From contig NZ_CP011273.1 in the NCBI RefSeq assembly GCF_001610895.1, positions 3,720,001 to 3,784,000 of the forward strand: a stretch of 64,000 nucleotides of DNA, read 5' to 3'. The number at the start of each line of letters is the position of its first letter. The first letter of the stretch is position 1. The notes below the pieces were generated by a model, which was not told where the DNA came from, made no database searches, and saw only the letters and a program-made list of their open reading frames with translations. Source of the DNA: Planctomyces sp. SH-PL62. GTDB taxonomy: Bacteria > Planctomycetota > Planctomycetia > Isosphaerales > Isosphaeraceae. The position numbers and the translations under genes are program-made. Positions 12,470 to 21,826 of the stretch are shown here, in pieces.

Positions 12470-14643
12470 TCCTGGTAGGTGGGGAGCGGCCAGAGGTCGC
12501 TGGCGACCAGGCCTTCGAGCTTGTCGCCGGCGGCGCGGACGGCGTTCATCGCGGGGATGACGACGTCGCGCGAGTGCTTGGCGTGATCGAGCGCGGTGCC
12601 TGCGGGGTGCTCCTCGAGGATCTCGGCGAGCTTGTCGGAAGCGGCCTGGAGGTCGTCGACCAGGGCGACCAGCTCGTCGAGCAGGGCGGACTGGTTCTTG
12701 GGGACGGAGAGGCCGGCGGCCTTGAGCTTGGCCAGCGAATCCGCGACTTCGCCCTGATAGCGGAGGGCCGCCGGCAGGATCATCCGGTTGGCGATCTGGA
12801 GCGTGAGGTAGGACTCGACGGTGAGCGTCTTCCGGTAGTTCTCCAGGAAGATCTCGAACCGGGAGTGGAGCTCGCGCTCGCTGAAGACGCCGTACTTGTT
12901 GAAGAGGGCGGTCGATTTGGGCGAGATGAAGTCGGGGAGGCTGTCGACGGTCGAGCGGCGGTTGGGCAGGCCGCGCCGCTCAGCCTCGGCGTGCCAGGCC
13001 TCGCTGTAGTTGTCGCCGTTGAAGATGATATGGCGGGATTCCTTGATGGCCGCCTGGAGGAGCGTCTGGATCTCGGAGTTGAGGTCCTTGCCGGCGGCCA
13101 CGGCGTTCTCAAGCTCGGTGGCCAGGAAGTCGAGGCTCTCGGCGACGACCGTGTTGACGACGATGATCGGGCCGGAGATCGACTGGGCCGAGCCGCAGGC
13201 GCGGAACTCGAACTTGTTGCCGGTGAACGCGAAGGGGCTGGTCCGGTTGCGGTCGCCCGGGTCGCGGGGAAGGATCGGCAGGGTGGAGACGCCGATCTTG
13301 AGCTCGCCCCCCGCCTTGGCCGTGGTGGCGCCCCCCTTGGCGATCTGGTCGACGATGTCCTCGAGCATCTCGCCGAGGAAGATCGAGATGATGGCGGGCG
13401 GGGCCTCGTTGGCGCCGAGCCGGTGATCGTTGCCGGCGTGGGCGACGGCGACTCGGAGCAGGTCGCCGTGCTTGGCGACGGCCCGGATGACGGCGGTCAG
13501 GAAGATCAGGAACTGGGCGTTGCCGTGGGGCGTGGCGCCGGGCTTCAGCAGGTTGTTCCCCAGGTCGTCGGCCATCGACCAGTTGACGTGCTTGCCCGAG
13601 CCGTTGACGCCGGCGAACGGCTTCTCATGCAGGAGCACCTGCAGGCCGTAGCGATCGGCGACCCGCTTGAGCGTCTCCATGATCAGCATGTTGTGATCGG
13701 TGGCGACGTTGGCGCTCTCGAAGACGGGGGCGATCTCGTACTGGGCCGGGGAGACCTCGTTGTGGCGGGTCTTCACCGGGACGCCCAGCTTGTAGAGCTC
13801 GGTCTCGGTCTCGAACATGCAGGCCAGGACGCGCTCGGGGATGGAGCCGAAGTAGTGGTCCTCCATCTCCTGGCCCTTCGGCGGCTTGGCGCCGAAGAGG
13901 GTGCGGCCGGCGTTGATGAGGTCCGGGCGGGCGTAGTAGAAGTTCTTGTCGATCAGGAAGTATTCCTGCTCGGCCCCGGCCGTCGGCGCGACCCGGGTGG
14001 CCGTCGAGCCGAACAGCTTGAGAATTCGGACGGCCTGGGTCGAGAGCGCCTCGACCGAGCGGAGCAGGGGGGTCTTCTTGTCGAGCGCCTCGCCGGTCCA
14101 CGAACAGAAAGCGGTGGGGATGCAGAGGGTGGTGCCGTTGGGGTTGTCGAGGATGAAGGCCGGGCTGGTCGGGTCCCAGGCGGTGTAGCCGCGGGCCTCG
14201 AACGTGGAGCGGATGCCGCCGGAGGGGAAGCTCGACGCGTCGGGCTCGCCCCGGACCAGCTCCGAGCCGCTGAACTCGGCGATGGCCGAGCCGTTCTCGG
14301 TGGGGGACAGGAACGAGTCGTGCTTCTCGGCCGTGAGGCCGGTCATCGGCTGGAACCAGTGGGTGAAGTGGGTGGCGCCCCGCTCCATCGCCCAATCCTT
14401 CATGGCCGTCGCGACGACGTCCGCGACGCACGGATCGAGCGGCTCACCCTTCTTGACCGTGTTCCGCAGCATCCGATAGACGTTCTCGGGCAGCCGCGCC
14501 CGCATCACGTCGTCGGAGAAGACGTTCATGCCGAAGAGCTGGGTGAACGGCGTGGCCGACTTGGGCGCCCTTCGTCCCAGGTTGGTCCATGAGGTGATCG
14601 CCTCGATCGCGGATTGGCGGGCGTTGTCATGGTCGTACGGCAT
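12451..14643 (-). CDS. glnA: Glutamine synthetase, type III
   Basis: A 730-residue cytoplasmic enzyme that makes glutamine from glutamate, ammonia and ATP. Length and sequence match GSIII rather than the about 450-residue GSI: N-terminal [17 protein letters not shown], then [64 protein letters not shown] (ATP-binding glycine-rich region) and [20 protein letters not shown]. It is convergent with amt and close to gltBD, completing the ammonium uptake and GS-GOGAT set. Its last 19 bases are the attachment site of the adjacent mobile element, and the stop codon is regenerated at the junction. Its former terminator is now about 3.2 kb away. Confidence 0.97.
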   Translation of the reverse strand: MPYDHDNARQSAIEAITSWTNLGRRAPKSATPFTQLFGMNVFSDDVMRARLPENVYRMLRNTVKKGEPLDPCVADVVATAMKDWAMERGATHFTHWFQPMTGLTAEKHDSFLSPTENGSAIAEFSGSELVRGEPDASSFPSGGIRSTFEARGYTAWDPTSPAFILDNPNGTTLCIPTAFCSWTGEALDKKTPLLRSVEALSTQAVRILKLFGSTATRVAPTAGAEQEYFLIDKNFYYARPDLINAGRTLFGAKPPKGQEMEDHYFGSIPERVLACMFETETELYKLGVPVKTRHNEVSPAQYEIAPVFESANVATDHNMLIMETLKRVADRYGLQVLLHEKPFAGVNGSGKHVNWSMADDLGNNLLKPGATPHGNAQFLIFLTAVIRAVAKHGDLLRVAVAHAGNDHRLGANEAPPAIISIFLGEMLEDIVDQIAKGGATTAKAGGELKIGVSTLPILPRDPGDRNRTSPFAFTGNKFEFRACGSAQSISGPIIVVNTVVAESLDFLATELENAVAAGKDLNSEIQTLLQAAIKESRHIIFNGDNYSEAWHAEAERRGLPNRRSTVDSLPDFISPKSTALFNKYGVFSERELHSRFEIFLENYRKTLTVESYLTLQIANRMILPAALRYQGEVADSLAKLKAAGLSVPKNQSALLDELVALVDDLQAASDKLAEILEEHPAGTALDHAKHSRDVVIPAMNAVRAAGDKLEGLVASDLWPLPTYQEMLFIK

Positions 14644-15118
14644 CGAGAGGCTCCATCGATCAATCGGGATGATTGGTGGGTCCGGGGCGCGCGGATCGAC
14701 TTCGAACCGAGGACGGGTCGGGCCCCGGCGAGGGATCTCGCCATAGCCGGCCGGACGCGACGTCGGTAAATCTCGAAGCGAGACGCGGAGTCTGGGAACG
14801 CCGATCGATTCGGAGAGCCTTGGATTTCGACGAGGAATCGTCGGAGTGGGAGCGTGATCCCGGGCGAAGTGCCGGGACGACGGCTTCGGCGTCCGACGGG
14901 AGAGTCATCTTCGCGAAGCAAGGCTGACGATACGGGCGGGGGTGACCGCGGCGAGCGGATTGTCCGCACAAAGGCTGGAAAGCCCCGTGCGATCAGGCTC
15001 GCGATCGGCCGCGCCGCCGTTTCATCTCAGCGCGGGAGAGTCGCCGATCCTGGGATTGCGTTTGATTTCCACCCTCATTGAGGCAGGGCGGTTTCGAGAT
15101 CCCATTCTCGCTGGGCAG

Positions 15119-15147
15119 ATTATATCGGCAACACGTCGTCCTGACCA
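15119..15147 (-). promoter_or_regulatory. Sigma-70 promoter upstream of glnA
   Basis: On the minus strand TGGTCA (15147-15142) and a perfect TATAAT (15124-15119) are separated by 17 bases. It faces glnA, whose ATG is about 470 bases further on, so the transcript would have an unusually long leader. No gene is convincing in 14644-15118. No sigma-54 motif was found there. Confidence 0.55.
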
Positions 15148-15233
15148 GACCTTCACGAACCTCGTCGACGAGGAGCGGGCGGGAGGGGGAGGATCGAAGG
15201 GATTGGACGGGGGGAGGGGGGCGGCGGCGATCG

Positions 15234-15261
15234 CCCGGGGGCCGTTGAAACGGCCCCCGGG
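15234..15261 (-). terminator. Hairpin after the YHS-like lipoprotein gene
   Basis: A 13-bp perfect stem (CCCGGGGGCCGTT / AACGGCCCCCGGG) with a two-base loop starts 10 bases after the lipoprotein stop. No U-run follows, so it may act as an RNA end-stabiliser or as a weak terminator. Confidence 0.5.
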
Positions 15262-15270
15262 GCGCGAGGC

Positions 15271-15786
15271 TCACTTCTTGTCGAGCTTGGCGATGACGGC
15301 CTTGGGGTCTTCCTCGACGGCCTTCTTGCAGCCTTCGCAGCAGAGGTAGAAGGTCCGGCCTTCGGCGGTCACCTTGAGGGGCATGTCCATCGCGCCGAGG
15401 TGTTCGTCGCTGACGGGGCAGACGGCCTGCTTCAGCGCGGCGTCCTGCTCGTCGGCGGGGAGCTTCTTGATGGCGGCGATTTCCTCGTCGCTCAGCTTGA
15501 CTTCGCCGGCCGTGGGGCCTTCCAGCGTCGGCTCGGCTTCCTTCTTGGTTTCGTCGGCGGGCGCCGGGGCGGCCTCCGTGGGGGCCGGGACGACGGCGTC
15601 GGGGCGGCGGCCGGGGCCTCGGGGGCGACCGCCGGGCGTCGGCGGGGGCCGGTGCCGGGGCGGCGGCGGGGGCATGCCCGGGGCTTCCCTGTTGGTCGCC
15701 GGGGAGGTCGCGTCTTCCTCGGAGCCGCAGCCGAAGACGAGGGCCAGGATCAGGGCCGGGGCCCCAATTCGCAAGAACCGGTCCAT
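15271..15786 (-). CDS. Lipoprotein with C-terminal YHS/metal-binding-like domain
   Basis: A 171-residue secreted protein. The N-terminus is a lipoprotein signal (MDRFLRIGAPALILALVFGC, lipobox LVFG-C). A Pro/Arg/Ala-rich linker covers residues about 35-95. The C-terminal 55 residues contain AVCPVSDEHLG and FYLCCEGCKKAVEEDP, the pattern of YHS-like domains that bind heavy metals through paired cysteines. Likely periplasmic, membrane-anchored and metal binding; the metal is unknown. AAGGAT precedes the ATG. It stands alone between glnA and the next leftward gene. Confidence 0.7.
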   Translation of the reverse strand: MDRFLRIGAPALILALVFGCGSEEDATSPATNREAPGMPPPPPRHRPPPTPGGRPRGPGRRPDAVVPAPTEAAPAPADETKKEAEPTLEGPTAGEVKLSDEEIAAIKKLPADEQDAALKQAVCPVSDEHLGAMDMPLKVTAEGRTFYLCCEGCKKAVEEDPKAVIAKLDKK

Positions 15787-15958
15787 GAAGGATCCTTTAT
15801 CTCTTGGGTTCGCGTGAGGGGTCGAGTCGCCGAGCCTCGGCGACGCGCAACGACGCCCTGGATTGTACCCGTCGCGGGATCCGGCCGCCAGGCGCGCGAG
15901 GCCGCCGCCGGAGTCGCGAGGGGTGCGTCGAGGCCGGCGGCGGCGAAGGGGCCGGGGA

Positions 15959-17005
15959 TCAGAAGCCGGGGTCTTCGCCGTCGTCGCCGGCTTCGAGGGG
16001 GATTCCCTTGTAAATCCGCCGGTTTTCCAGGGCGAAGACGCGGTCGGTGAACGCGTCCTCGGTCTTCGAGTTCTGTCGGTGGCGGGCCACCGCGTTCATC
16101 TTGGCGTCGAGGTCGTCGATGAACGAGACCAGGAGCGCCTCGATCGTCATGGGGACGACGGGGGCGCCGAACTCGCGTTTGCCGTGGTGGGAGAGGATCG
16201 CGTGCTCCAGGCAGAGCAGGGTCTCCTCGGGGAAGCCCTCGATGGTCCGGGCGGTCTCGCGGACGAGGTCGCGTCCCATGATGATATGGCCCAGCAGCGA
16301 TCCTTCCTTGGTGTAGCGGGCCTCCACCGGGTCGTACGACAACTCGCGGAGCTTGCCGATGTCGTGGAGGATGATCGCCGCCATGACCACCCCCTTGTCG
16401 AGCGGCGGATTGAGCTGGTCGTAGTAGTCGCCGTAATGGTCGACGAGCACGGCGCCGACCCGGCTCATGCTCCAGACGTGCTCCAGCAGGCCGCGCGTGT
16501 AGCTGTGGTGCATGGCCGTGGCCGCCTGCATCCGGCAGAACAGCTCGGCGTTTTCGTCGATGATGCGGGTCACCAGCAGCTTCAGGTGGGGCTCGGTGAT
16601 GTAGCGGTCGATCCGTTGTCGGATCGACTCGGTCATCGAGGCGGCGGTGTACTTGCTGCTCTCGTAGAGTTCGTCGAAGTCGAAGCCGTCGACGGCGTCG
16701 GCCTCGGTCGCGGGCTGGATGCCCAGCAGCTCGATCTGCATGCCGAAGCGGATGTTGAAGCTGGCGCGGACCTGGATCCGGTAGGCGAGGCCCTCCACCC
16801 ACGAGCCGGCCTCGGGGAAGAAGCGGTGGTCGTGCCAGAGCGGGGCCTCGCACGACGCCTCCTTGTCGCGGAAGAGGCACTTGATGAAGGGCTGGTTCGA
16901 CTTGGTCGTGCCTCGCGTCTTCCTCACGAGGGCCGCGAAGCACACGGCCTCCTGACCGTCCACCAGATCCGAGAGCCGCGTAATGACGATCGAGGTCGAA
17001 GCCAT
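15959..17005 (-). CDS. OB-fold/HD-domain 3'-5' exoribonuclease, YhaM-like
   Basis: The preferred start at 17005 gives about 348 residues (MASTSIVITRL). The first about 110 residues form an OB-type nucleic-acid-binding fold (KSNQPFIKCLFRDKEASCEAPLWHD). From about residue 160 an HD domain follows: His of MHHSYTRGLLEHV, the HD pair of IILHDIGKLREL, and later HAILSHHGKREFG, which are metal ligands. This order is that of YhaM/CBF1, an exonuclease that trims RNA or single-stranded DNA 3' ends. It is divergent from the next gene with 272 bases between. Confidence 0.8.
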   Translation of the reverse strand: MASTSIVITRLSDLVDGQEAVCFAALVRKTRGTTKSNQPFIKCLFRDKEASCEAPLWHDHRFFPEAGSWVEGLAYRIQVRASFNIRFGMQIELLGIQPATEADAVDGFDFDELYESSKYTAASMTESIRQRIDRYITEPHLKLLVTRIIDENAELFCRMQAATAMHHSYTRGLLEHVWSMSRVGAVLVDHYGDYYDQLNPPLDKGVVMAAIILHDIGKLRELSYDPVEARYTKEGSLLGHIIMGRDLVRETARTIEGFPEETLLCLEHAILSHHGKREFGAPVVPMTIEALLVSFIDDLDAKMNAVARHRQNSKTEDAFTDRVFALENRRIYKGIPLEAGDDGEDPGF

Positions 17006-17277
17006 GTCCGTGCCGTCCCCCCGTCGGGATTCCAGAGGCCCCGGCCCTCGGCGAGGGGGGGCGGTCGCCGTGGATCCGCGACACGAGTCAAGTTTACACC
17101 AGGATTCGCCGCGCGACCGCGCTTTTCGACGGCCCGGCGCTTCCGATCGCGAGGACCGGACCGTTACGTAGATGGGACGGGCCGCGGTATCCTGGATCAC
17201 GGGGCCCGTCGCTCGCCGCGTCCGCTCGGCGACGTCGCGGTCCTCCTGGACACTCATGCCGAGGAAGAGGAGCACCC

Positions 17278-18876
17278 ATGGCGACGACCCTCGGGGGCCG
17301 CAGGCCGACGCTGGAAACCCTTGGTAGGATGGACCTTGAGGCCTCGGTCCGGGACGTCGCCGGCCGCCGCTGGGACGTCGTCGTGATCGGCGCGGGGCAC
17401 AACGGACTGACGGCGGCGGCGTATCTGGCGAAGGCCGGAAAGTCGGTCCTGGTGCTGGAATCTCGGGACCGAGTCGGCGGCGCCTGCACGATCGAGGAGG
17501 TCTGGCCGGGCTTCCGGCTCTCTCCCTGCGCCTACCTGGTCGGACTCCTCCACCCACGGGTGATCGAGGAGCTGCGGCTCCCCGCCTACGGCTTCCGTTG
17601 GACTCCCGCCACGGCGGGGCTGTTCGTCCCGTTCGAGGATGGGAGCAGCATCCAGCTCTGGGACGACGTCGCCCGTTGCGAGGAGGAGATCCGTCGCCTC
17701 GCGCCGGCGGACGTCGACGGCTGGCGGGATTTCGGCGAGGCGAAGGCCCGGCTCCGCGACGCGATCCGGCCCCAGGGCGACGGCGACCTCTGGATCGGCA
17801 AGGCCCCGACGATTGAGCAGATCGACGAGCGGCTGGGGGGCGATCACGAGGCCCGACACTTGCTGTTCGATTGGTCGATGGTCGAGTGCGTCGAGCATTA
17901 CTTCCAGGATGAGCGGCTCCAGCAGGCCTATCTCGGCCAGGGGGTCATCGGCACGAACGCCAGCCCGCACGACCCGGGGACGGCCTCGATCCACTTCCAC
18001 CATCAGTCGGGGCGGTTGGGCGGCGAGCCGGGGCAGTGGGGGTACGTCGAGGGGGGGATGGGGATGGTCTCCTTCCTCCTCTGCGACGCGGCGCGGGATC
18101 TCGGGGCGGTCGTCGCCACCGGAGCGCCGGTCGCTCGGATCCTGCCTGGCGAGGGGGTCGAGCTGGAAGGCGGCGAGCGGATCCTCGCCGACCTCGTCGT
18201 CTCCAACGCCGACCCGAGAGCCACGCTGAAGCTCCTGGGGGACGCGGCCGACCCTTCGTGGAAGGCGCGGGTGGAGGCGGTCCCGCAACTCGGCTGCACG
18301 CTCAAGATGAACGTGGCGCTCAAGGAACTGCCGAGCTTCAAGGCGCGGCCGGGCGTGCGTCGGGATCATCATCTGGGACAGATCAACACGCCGTTGTCGA
18401 AGGCGGAGTGGGACGAGGGCTACCGCGCGGCGCGTCGCGGCGAGCTTCCCGCCCGGCTCTGGACCGAGCTGTACTTCCACACGGCCCACGACCCGAGCGT
18501 CGCCCCAGAGGGGGTCCACACGATGAGCGTCTTCGCCCAGTACGTCCCGTACGCCTTCGCGCAGGGGGACTGGGATTCGCGCCGGGGGGAGGTGGTGGAC
18601 CTGGCCCTGGACTCGATCGGCCGGTTCTGCGAGAACCTTCCCGGCGCAGTCCTCGACGTCCAGGCGTTGGGGCCGCCGGACGTCGAGGCGCGGGTCGGCC
18701 TGACGGGTGGGCATATCTTCCAGGGCGAATGTCTGCCGGCCTATATGTGGGAGAACCGGCTCTCGCCCCGGACGCCGATGCCGGGCGTGTTCCTCTGCGG
18801 GGCCTGTACGCACCCCGGCGGGAGCGTGATCGCGATCAACGGCCGCAACGCCGCGATGGAAATCCTCGGGGCGTGA
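17278..18876 (+). CDS. CrtI-type FAD-dependent oxidoreductase (phytoene desaturase/PYROXD2 family)
   Basis: A 532-residue protein with an FAD-binding Rossmann motif (VVVIGAGHNGLTAAAYLAKAG, about residues 35-56) followed by LESRDRVGGACTIEE, and a C-terminal FAD-contact region (GVFLCGACTHPGGSVIAINGRNAA). GAGGAG precedes the ATG. The family includes carotenoid desaturases and the PYROXD2-like oxidoreductases; VVIGAGHNGL and the length point to the latter. No carotenoid pathway neighbour is visible, so the substrate is unknown. Confidence 0.82.
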   Translation: MATTLGGRRPTLETLGRMDLEASVRDVAGRRWDVVVIGAGHNGLTAAAYLAKAGKSVLVLESRDRVGGACTIEEVWPGFRLSPCAYLVGLLHPRVIEELRLPAYGFRWTPATAGLFVPFEDGSSIQLWDDVARCEEEIRRLAPADVDGWRDFGEAKARLRDAIRPQGDGDLWIGKAPTIEQIDERLGGDHEARHLLFDWSMVECVEHYFQDERLQQAYLGQGVIGTNASPHDPGTASIHFHHQSGRLGGEPGQWGYVEGGMGMVSFLLCDAARDLGAVVATGAPVARILPGEGVELEGGERILADLVVSNADPRATLKLLGDAADPSWKARVEAVPQLGCTLKMNVALKELPSFKARPGVRRDHHLGQINTPLSKAEWDEGYRAARRGELPARLWTELYFHTAHDPSVAPEGVHTMSVFAQYVPYAFAQGDWDSRRGEVVDLALDSIGRFCENLPGAVLDVQALGPPDVEARVGLTGGHIFQGECLPAYMWENRLSPRTPMPGVFLCGACTHPGGSVIAINGRNAAMEILGA

Positions 18877-18897
18877 GCGGCCGTCTCCGACGTCGGC

Positions 18898-19830
18898 TCA
18901 GACCACGGTTCGGAAGTAGGCGAGGGTCGTCTTGAGGCCCTCGGCGCGGTCGATGGTCGGGTTCCATCCGAGGATCTTCTGCGCCTTGGTGATGTCGGGA
19001 CGCCGCCGCTTGGGATCGTCTTCGGGGAGGTCCTCGTAGATGATCCGGCTCTTGGTCCCTTCCACCAGGGCGATGATCTCCTCGGCGAGCTGGTGGACGG
19101 TGATCTCCGACGGGTTGCCGATGTTGACCGGCAGGGCGTAGTCGGAGTGGAGCAGGCGGTAGATGCCGTCGACCAGGTCGGTGACGAAGCAGAAGCTTCG
19201 GGTCTGGTCCCCCTTGCCGTACATGGTGATCGGCTCGCCGCGGAGGGCCTGCTTCATGAAGTTGGGCAGGACGCGGCCGTCGTTCAGCCGCATCCGGGGG
19301 CCGTAGGTGTTGAAGATCCGGACGATGTGGGTCTTCACGCCGTGGAAGCGGTGGTAGGCCATCGTGATGGCCTCCGCGAACCGTTTGGCCTCGTCGTAGC
19401 AGCCGCGGGGGCCGATCGGGTTGACGTGGCCCCAGTATTCCTCGGTCTGGGGGTGGACGTCGGGGTCGCCGTAGACCTCGGACGTGCTGGCGAGCAGGAA
19501 CCGCGCGTCCTTGGCCTTCGCGAGCCCCAGCGCGTTGTGAGTGCCGAGCGCCCCGACCTTGAGCGTCGGGATCGGGTGGGCGAGGTAGTCGGCCGGGCTG
19601 GCGGGGCTGGCGAAATGCAGGACGTTGTCGACGCCGCCGTCGATCTCCAGGGGCTCGGAGACGTTGTGCTCGAGGAACCGGAACCTGGGATTCGCGTTCA
19701 GGTGCTCGATGTTCCGGAGCGAGCCGGTGAGCAGGTTGTCGACGCAGACGACCTCGTCGCCTTCGGCGAGGAACCGCTCGCAAAGATGCGATCCGACGAA
19801 ACCCGCTCCTCCCGTGATGACCGTTCTCAA
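18898..19830 (-). CDS. UDP-glucuronate decarboxylase/NAD-dependent sugar epimerase
   Basis: An extended SDR enzyme of about 310 residues. The TTG at 19830 is chosen because GGAG lies 8 bases upstream and the protein then begins directly with the NAD motif ([18 protein letters not shown]). Other signatures are [12 protein letters not shown], the catalytic Ser/Tyr/Lys region STSEVYGDP and [14 protein letters not shown] (YxxxK), and [10 protein letters not shown]. This is close to UDP-xylose synthase (UXS), which converts UDP-glucuronate to UDP-xylose for surface polysaccharides. It is the last gene of a leftward cluster starting with thrC. Confidence 0.85.
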   Translation of the reverse strand: MRTVITGGAGFVGSHLCERFLAEGDEVVCVDNLLTGSLRNIEHLNANPRFRFLEHNVSEPLEIDGGVDNVLHFASPASPADYLAHPIPTLKVGALGTHNALGLAKAKDARFLLASTSEVYGDPDVHPQTEEYWGHVNPIGPRGCYDEAKRFAEAITMAYHRFHGVKTHIVRIFNTYGPRMRLNDGRVLPNFMKQALRGEPITMYGKGDQTRSFCFVTDLVDGIYRLLHSDYALPVNIGNPSEITVHQLAEEIIALVEGTKSRIIYEDLPEDDPKRRRPDITKAQKILGWNPTIDRAEGLKTTLAYFRTVV

Positions 19831-19904
19831 AGTTGTTCTCCGATGTCGTTGCCAAGGCGGGGCCGCCCCGAGGATTCCGATCCCAAGGGGGCGGACGACG
19901 CCCA

Positions 19905-20483
19905 TCATAACGATTCGGCGGGGGCCTCGTCAGCCGGATGCGGAGGGCGCGGCGGCCCGGCGGCGGGGGGCCGGCCGTGGACGAGCCGGCGGACGAGGGC
20001 GACCAACCGCCGCCAGGCCCGTCGCCGGAGCCCCGGCCGAGGCGGGTCCTCGAACGAGAGGAAGTCGACGAGATCGTAGCCGAAGGGCCGGAACTCGGCC
20101 GCGTAGTCGTTCCGGAGCAGGCACTCGACCATGAGCGAGGCCGCGGCGAAGTTATAGCTGTGGATGATGAACCGCGCATCGAGGACCGGCTCGCGGGGCT
20201 CGGCGCAGAGCCATCGGACGACGGCCATGCCGCAATCGTCGCGGTTGACGTCGACGTACTGCTCGCCCCCCAGGTCGTGGTCGAGGTGCACCTCGTCCCA
20301 GCCCCGCTCCAGCAGGGCGATGCAGGCGTCGACCGTGGAGACCCACGTCGCTTCCGGGCATCGTCTGAGAAAGTCCTCGGCGCGACGGGGGTCGTCGTCC
20401 AGGAACAGGACGCGCCGCTTCCCCGATCCCGGGCCGTCGCCGCGGGAGGCGTCGAATTCAGCGGCTCGAGGGCCCTCGGTCAT
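19905..20483 (-). CDS. Cyclic-phosphate-processing receiver-like (cREC) protein
   Basis: About 192 residues from the ATG at 20483 ([10 protein letters not shown]). The fold resembles a response-regulator receiver ([51 protein letters not shown]). The acidic LDDD and LDHDLGG motifs and the HSYN motif are those of the cREC family, in which a receiver-like domain is thought to act on cyclic phosphates rather than accept phosphate from a kinase. The C-terminal 45 residues are Arg/Pro-rich. It overlaps the preceding gene by 26 bases. Confidence 0.72.
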   Translation of the reverse strand: MTEGPRAAEFDASRGDGPGSGKRRVLFLDDDPRRAEDFLRRCPEATWVSTVDACIALLERGWDEVHLDHDLGGEQYVDVNRDDCGMAVVRWLCAEPREPVLDARFIIHSYNFAAASLMVECLLRNDYAAEFRPFGYDLVDFLSFEDPPRPGLRRRAWRRLVALVRRLVHGRPPAAGPPRPPHPADEAPAESL

Positions 20484-20904
20484 CGGCGCGACCTCCCCGC
20501 CCGGCCGCGGAACCGTCTTCTGCGGTCGGCGAGTCCTCGGAGCGATCGGGGGCCTCTCGGGCATTCGCCAGGGGATAGTCCCAGATCGACCCCGCCCGAT
20601 CGGGGCCCGAAAGCTCCAGCAACCGGCGGTATCCCGCCGTCACCCGGGCTTCCTCCTCGGCGACGAACGACGGGTCGAGCGCCGCCTTGGCGAACGGGCC
20701 GTCCAGGACCACGGCGGCGAAGGACTCGTCGACGATGAACTGCGCCAGCGAGGGATTGCAGCGGAGGTGCCGCTCCGGCAGCTTGGGGAGGAGTTCGGGG
20801 TCGACTTCCCCCAGGACGTACCGGAGGTACAGTTCGGAGTCGAGCAGGACCTCGACCTCCTCGCCGCAGACTGAGCACAGATAACCTTGATCGCAACGGG
20901 CCAT
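20458..20904 (-). CDS. Conserved planctomycete-type zinc-ribbon protein, function unknown
   Basis: A 148-residue protein starting MARCDQGYLCSVCGEEVE; the C-x5-C-x2-C pattern at the N-terminus looks like a zinc knuckle, with another Cys at HLRCNPSLAQFI. The central part (YLRYVLGEVDPELL, FVAEEEARVTAGYRRLLEL) is orderly and looks conserved; the last 35 residues are low complexity and overlap the downstream gene. It lies 29 bases after dapB. I do not recognise a function. Confidence 0.65.
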   Translation of the reverse strand: MARCDQGYLCSVCGEEVEVLLDSELYLRYVLGEVDPELLPKLPERHLRCNPSLAQFIVDESFAAVVLDGPFAKAALDPSFVAEEEARVTAGYRRLLELSGPDRAGSIWDYPLANAREAPDRSEDSPTAEDGSAAGRGGRADDRGPSSR

Positions 20905-20933
20905 GATCGGTCGCGCCTCGAGTGGAGGCTCCT

Positions 20934-21746
20934 TCAACGGGGCGATTCTAGCACGTCGGCCATCGCGTAAGAACCCGGGGGCTTGCCGGCCAGGAAGACG
21001 GCGGCGTCGATCGCCCCCCGGACGAAGCCGTCGCGGTTCAGGGCGCGGTGGCTGAGTTCCAGCGTGTCGCCGGCGAGGGCGAACAGGACGGTGTGCTCTC
21101 CCGGGCAGTCGCCGGCGCGGACGGCGTGCATGCCGATCTCGCCGCGGGGCCGCTCGCCGACCTGCCCCTCTCGACCGTGGACCAGGGGGCCGGCGCCGGT
21201 CGAGGCGGTGACGATCTCGGCCAGCCGGAGGGCGGTCCCGCTCGGGGCGTCCTTCTTGAGTCGGTGGTGCCGCTCCACGATCTCGACGTCCGCCTCGATC
21301 CCCATCCCCGAGGCGGCTTCGCCCACGAGCTTCATCAGCAGGTTCACCGCACGGCTCATGTTCGGCGAGGCCAGCACGGGGATCGCGGACGAGGCGGCCT
21401 CCAGGAGACGGACCTGATCGGGCCCGAGACCCGTCGTGCCGACTACCAGGGCGATCCGGTCGCGTCGGCAGTACGAGGCGATCTCGGTCGTCGCCGAAGG
21501 GTGGGTGAAGTCGATGAAGACGTCGGGCTTCGCGGACGAGTCGAGCGTCCCGAGCGTCTGGACGGTTACGCCGAGCGGGCCGATCCCGGCCGCGACGCCG
21601 GCGTCCTCGCCGAGTTTCGGGAAGTCCTCGCGGTCGATCGCCGCGACCAGCTCGACGCGGGGGTCCTGGGCGATGAGCTGGACCAGGCGAAGGCCCATCC
21701 TCCCCGTCGCGCCGTACAGCCCAATGCGGATTCGCGCCGTGCTCAC
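20934..21746 (-). CDS. dapB: 4-hydroxy-tetrahydrodipicolinate reductase
   Basis: A 270-residue cytoplasmic enzyme of lysine/diaminopimelate synthesis. Signatures: NAD(P)-binding IGLYGATGRMGLRLVQL at the N-terminus, FIDFTHPSATTEI, VVGTTGL, and the active-site ERHHRLKKDAPSGTALRLAE with the conserved His-His and Lys. The start is GTG, preceded by AAGGAAGG. It sits 80 bases after thrC; both draw on aspartate semialdehyde or its products, so co-regulation makes sense. Confidence 0.95.
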   Translation of the reverse strand: MSTARIRIGLYGATGRMGLRLVQLIAQDPRVELVAAIDREDFPKLGEDAGVAAGIGPLGVTVQTLGTLDSSAKPDVFIDFTHPSATTEIASYCRRDRIALVVGTTGLGPDQVRLLEAASSAIPVLASPNMSRAVNLLMKLVGEAASGMGIEADVEIVERHHRLKKDAPSGTALRLAEIVTASTGAGPLVHGREGQVGERPRGEIGMHAVRAGDCPGEHTVLFALAGDTLELSHRALNRDGFVRGAIDAAVFLAGKPPGSYAMADVLESPR

Positions 21747-21826
21747 GGGCCGGCCTTCCTTTCGAGTCGATGTGATTCGATGCGGTGGATCGGTTTCGGG
21801 TGATGCGCCCCGTCGTCGCGGTCGGC

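Noticed and set aside
12574-14592. Long open frame antisense to glnA (672 codons)
   Set aside because: Composition-driven shadow of the glutamine synthetase gene; no domain or ribosome site.
14660-14971. 103-codon leftward frame in the glnA leader
   Set aside because: Arg/Ser/Pro-rich without a ribosome site; more likely part of an untranslated leader.
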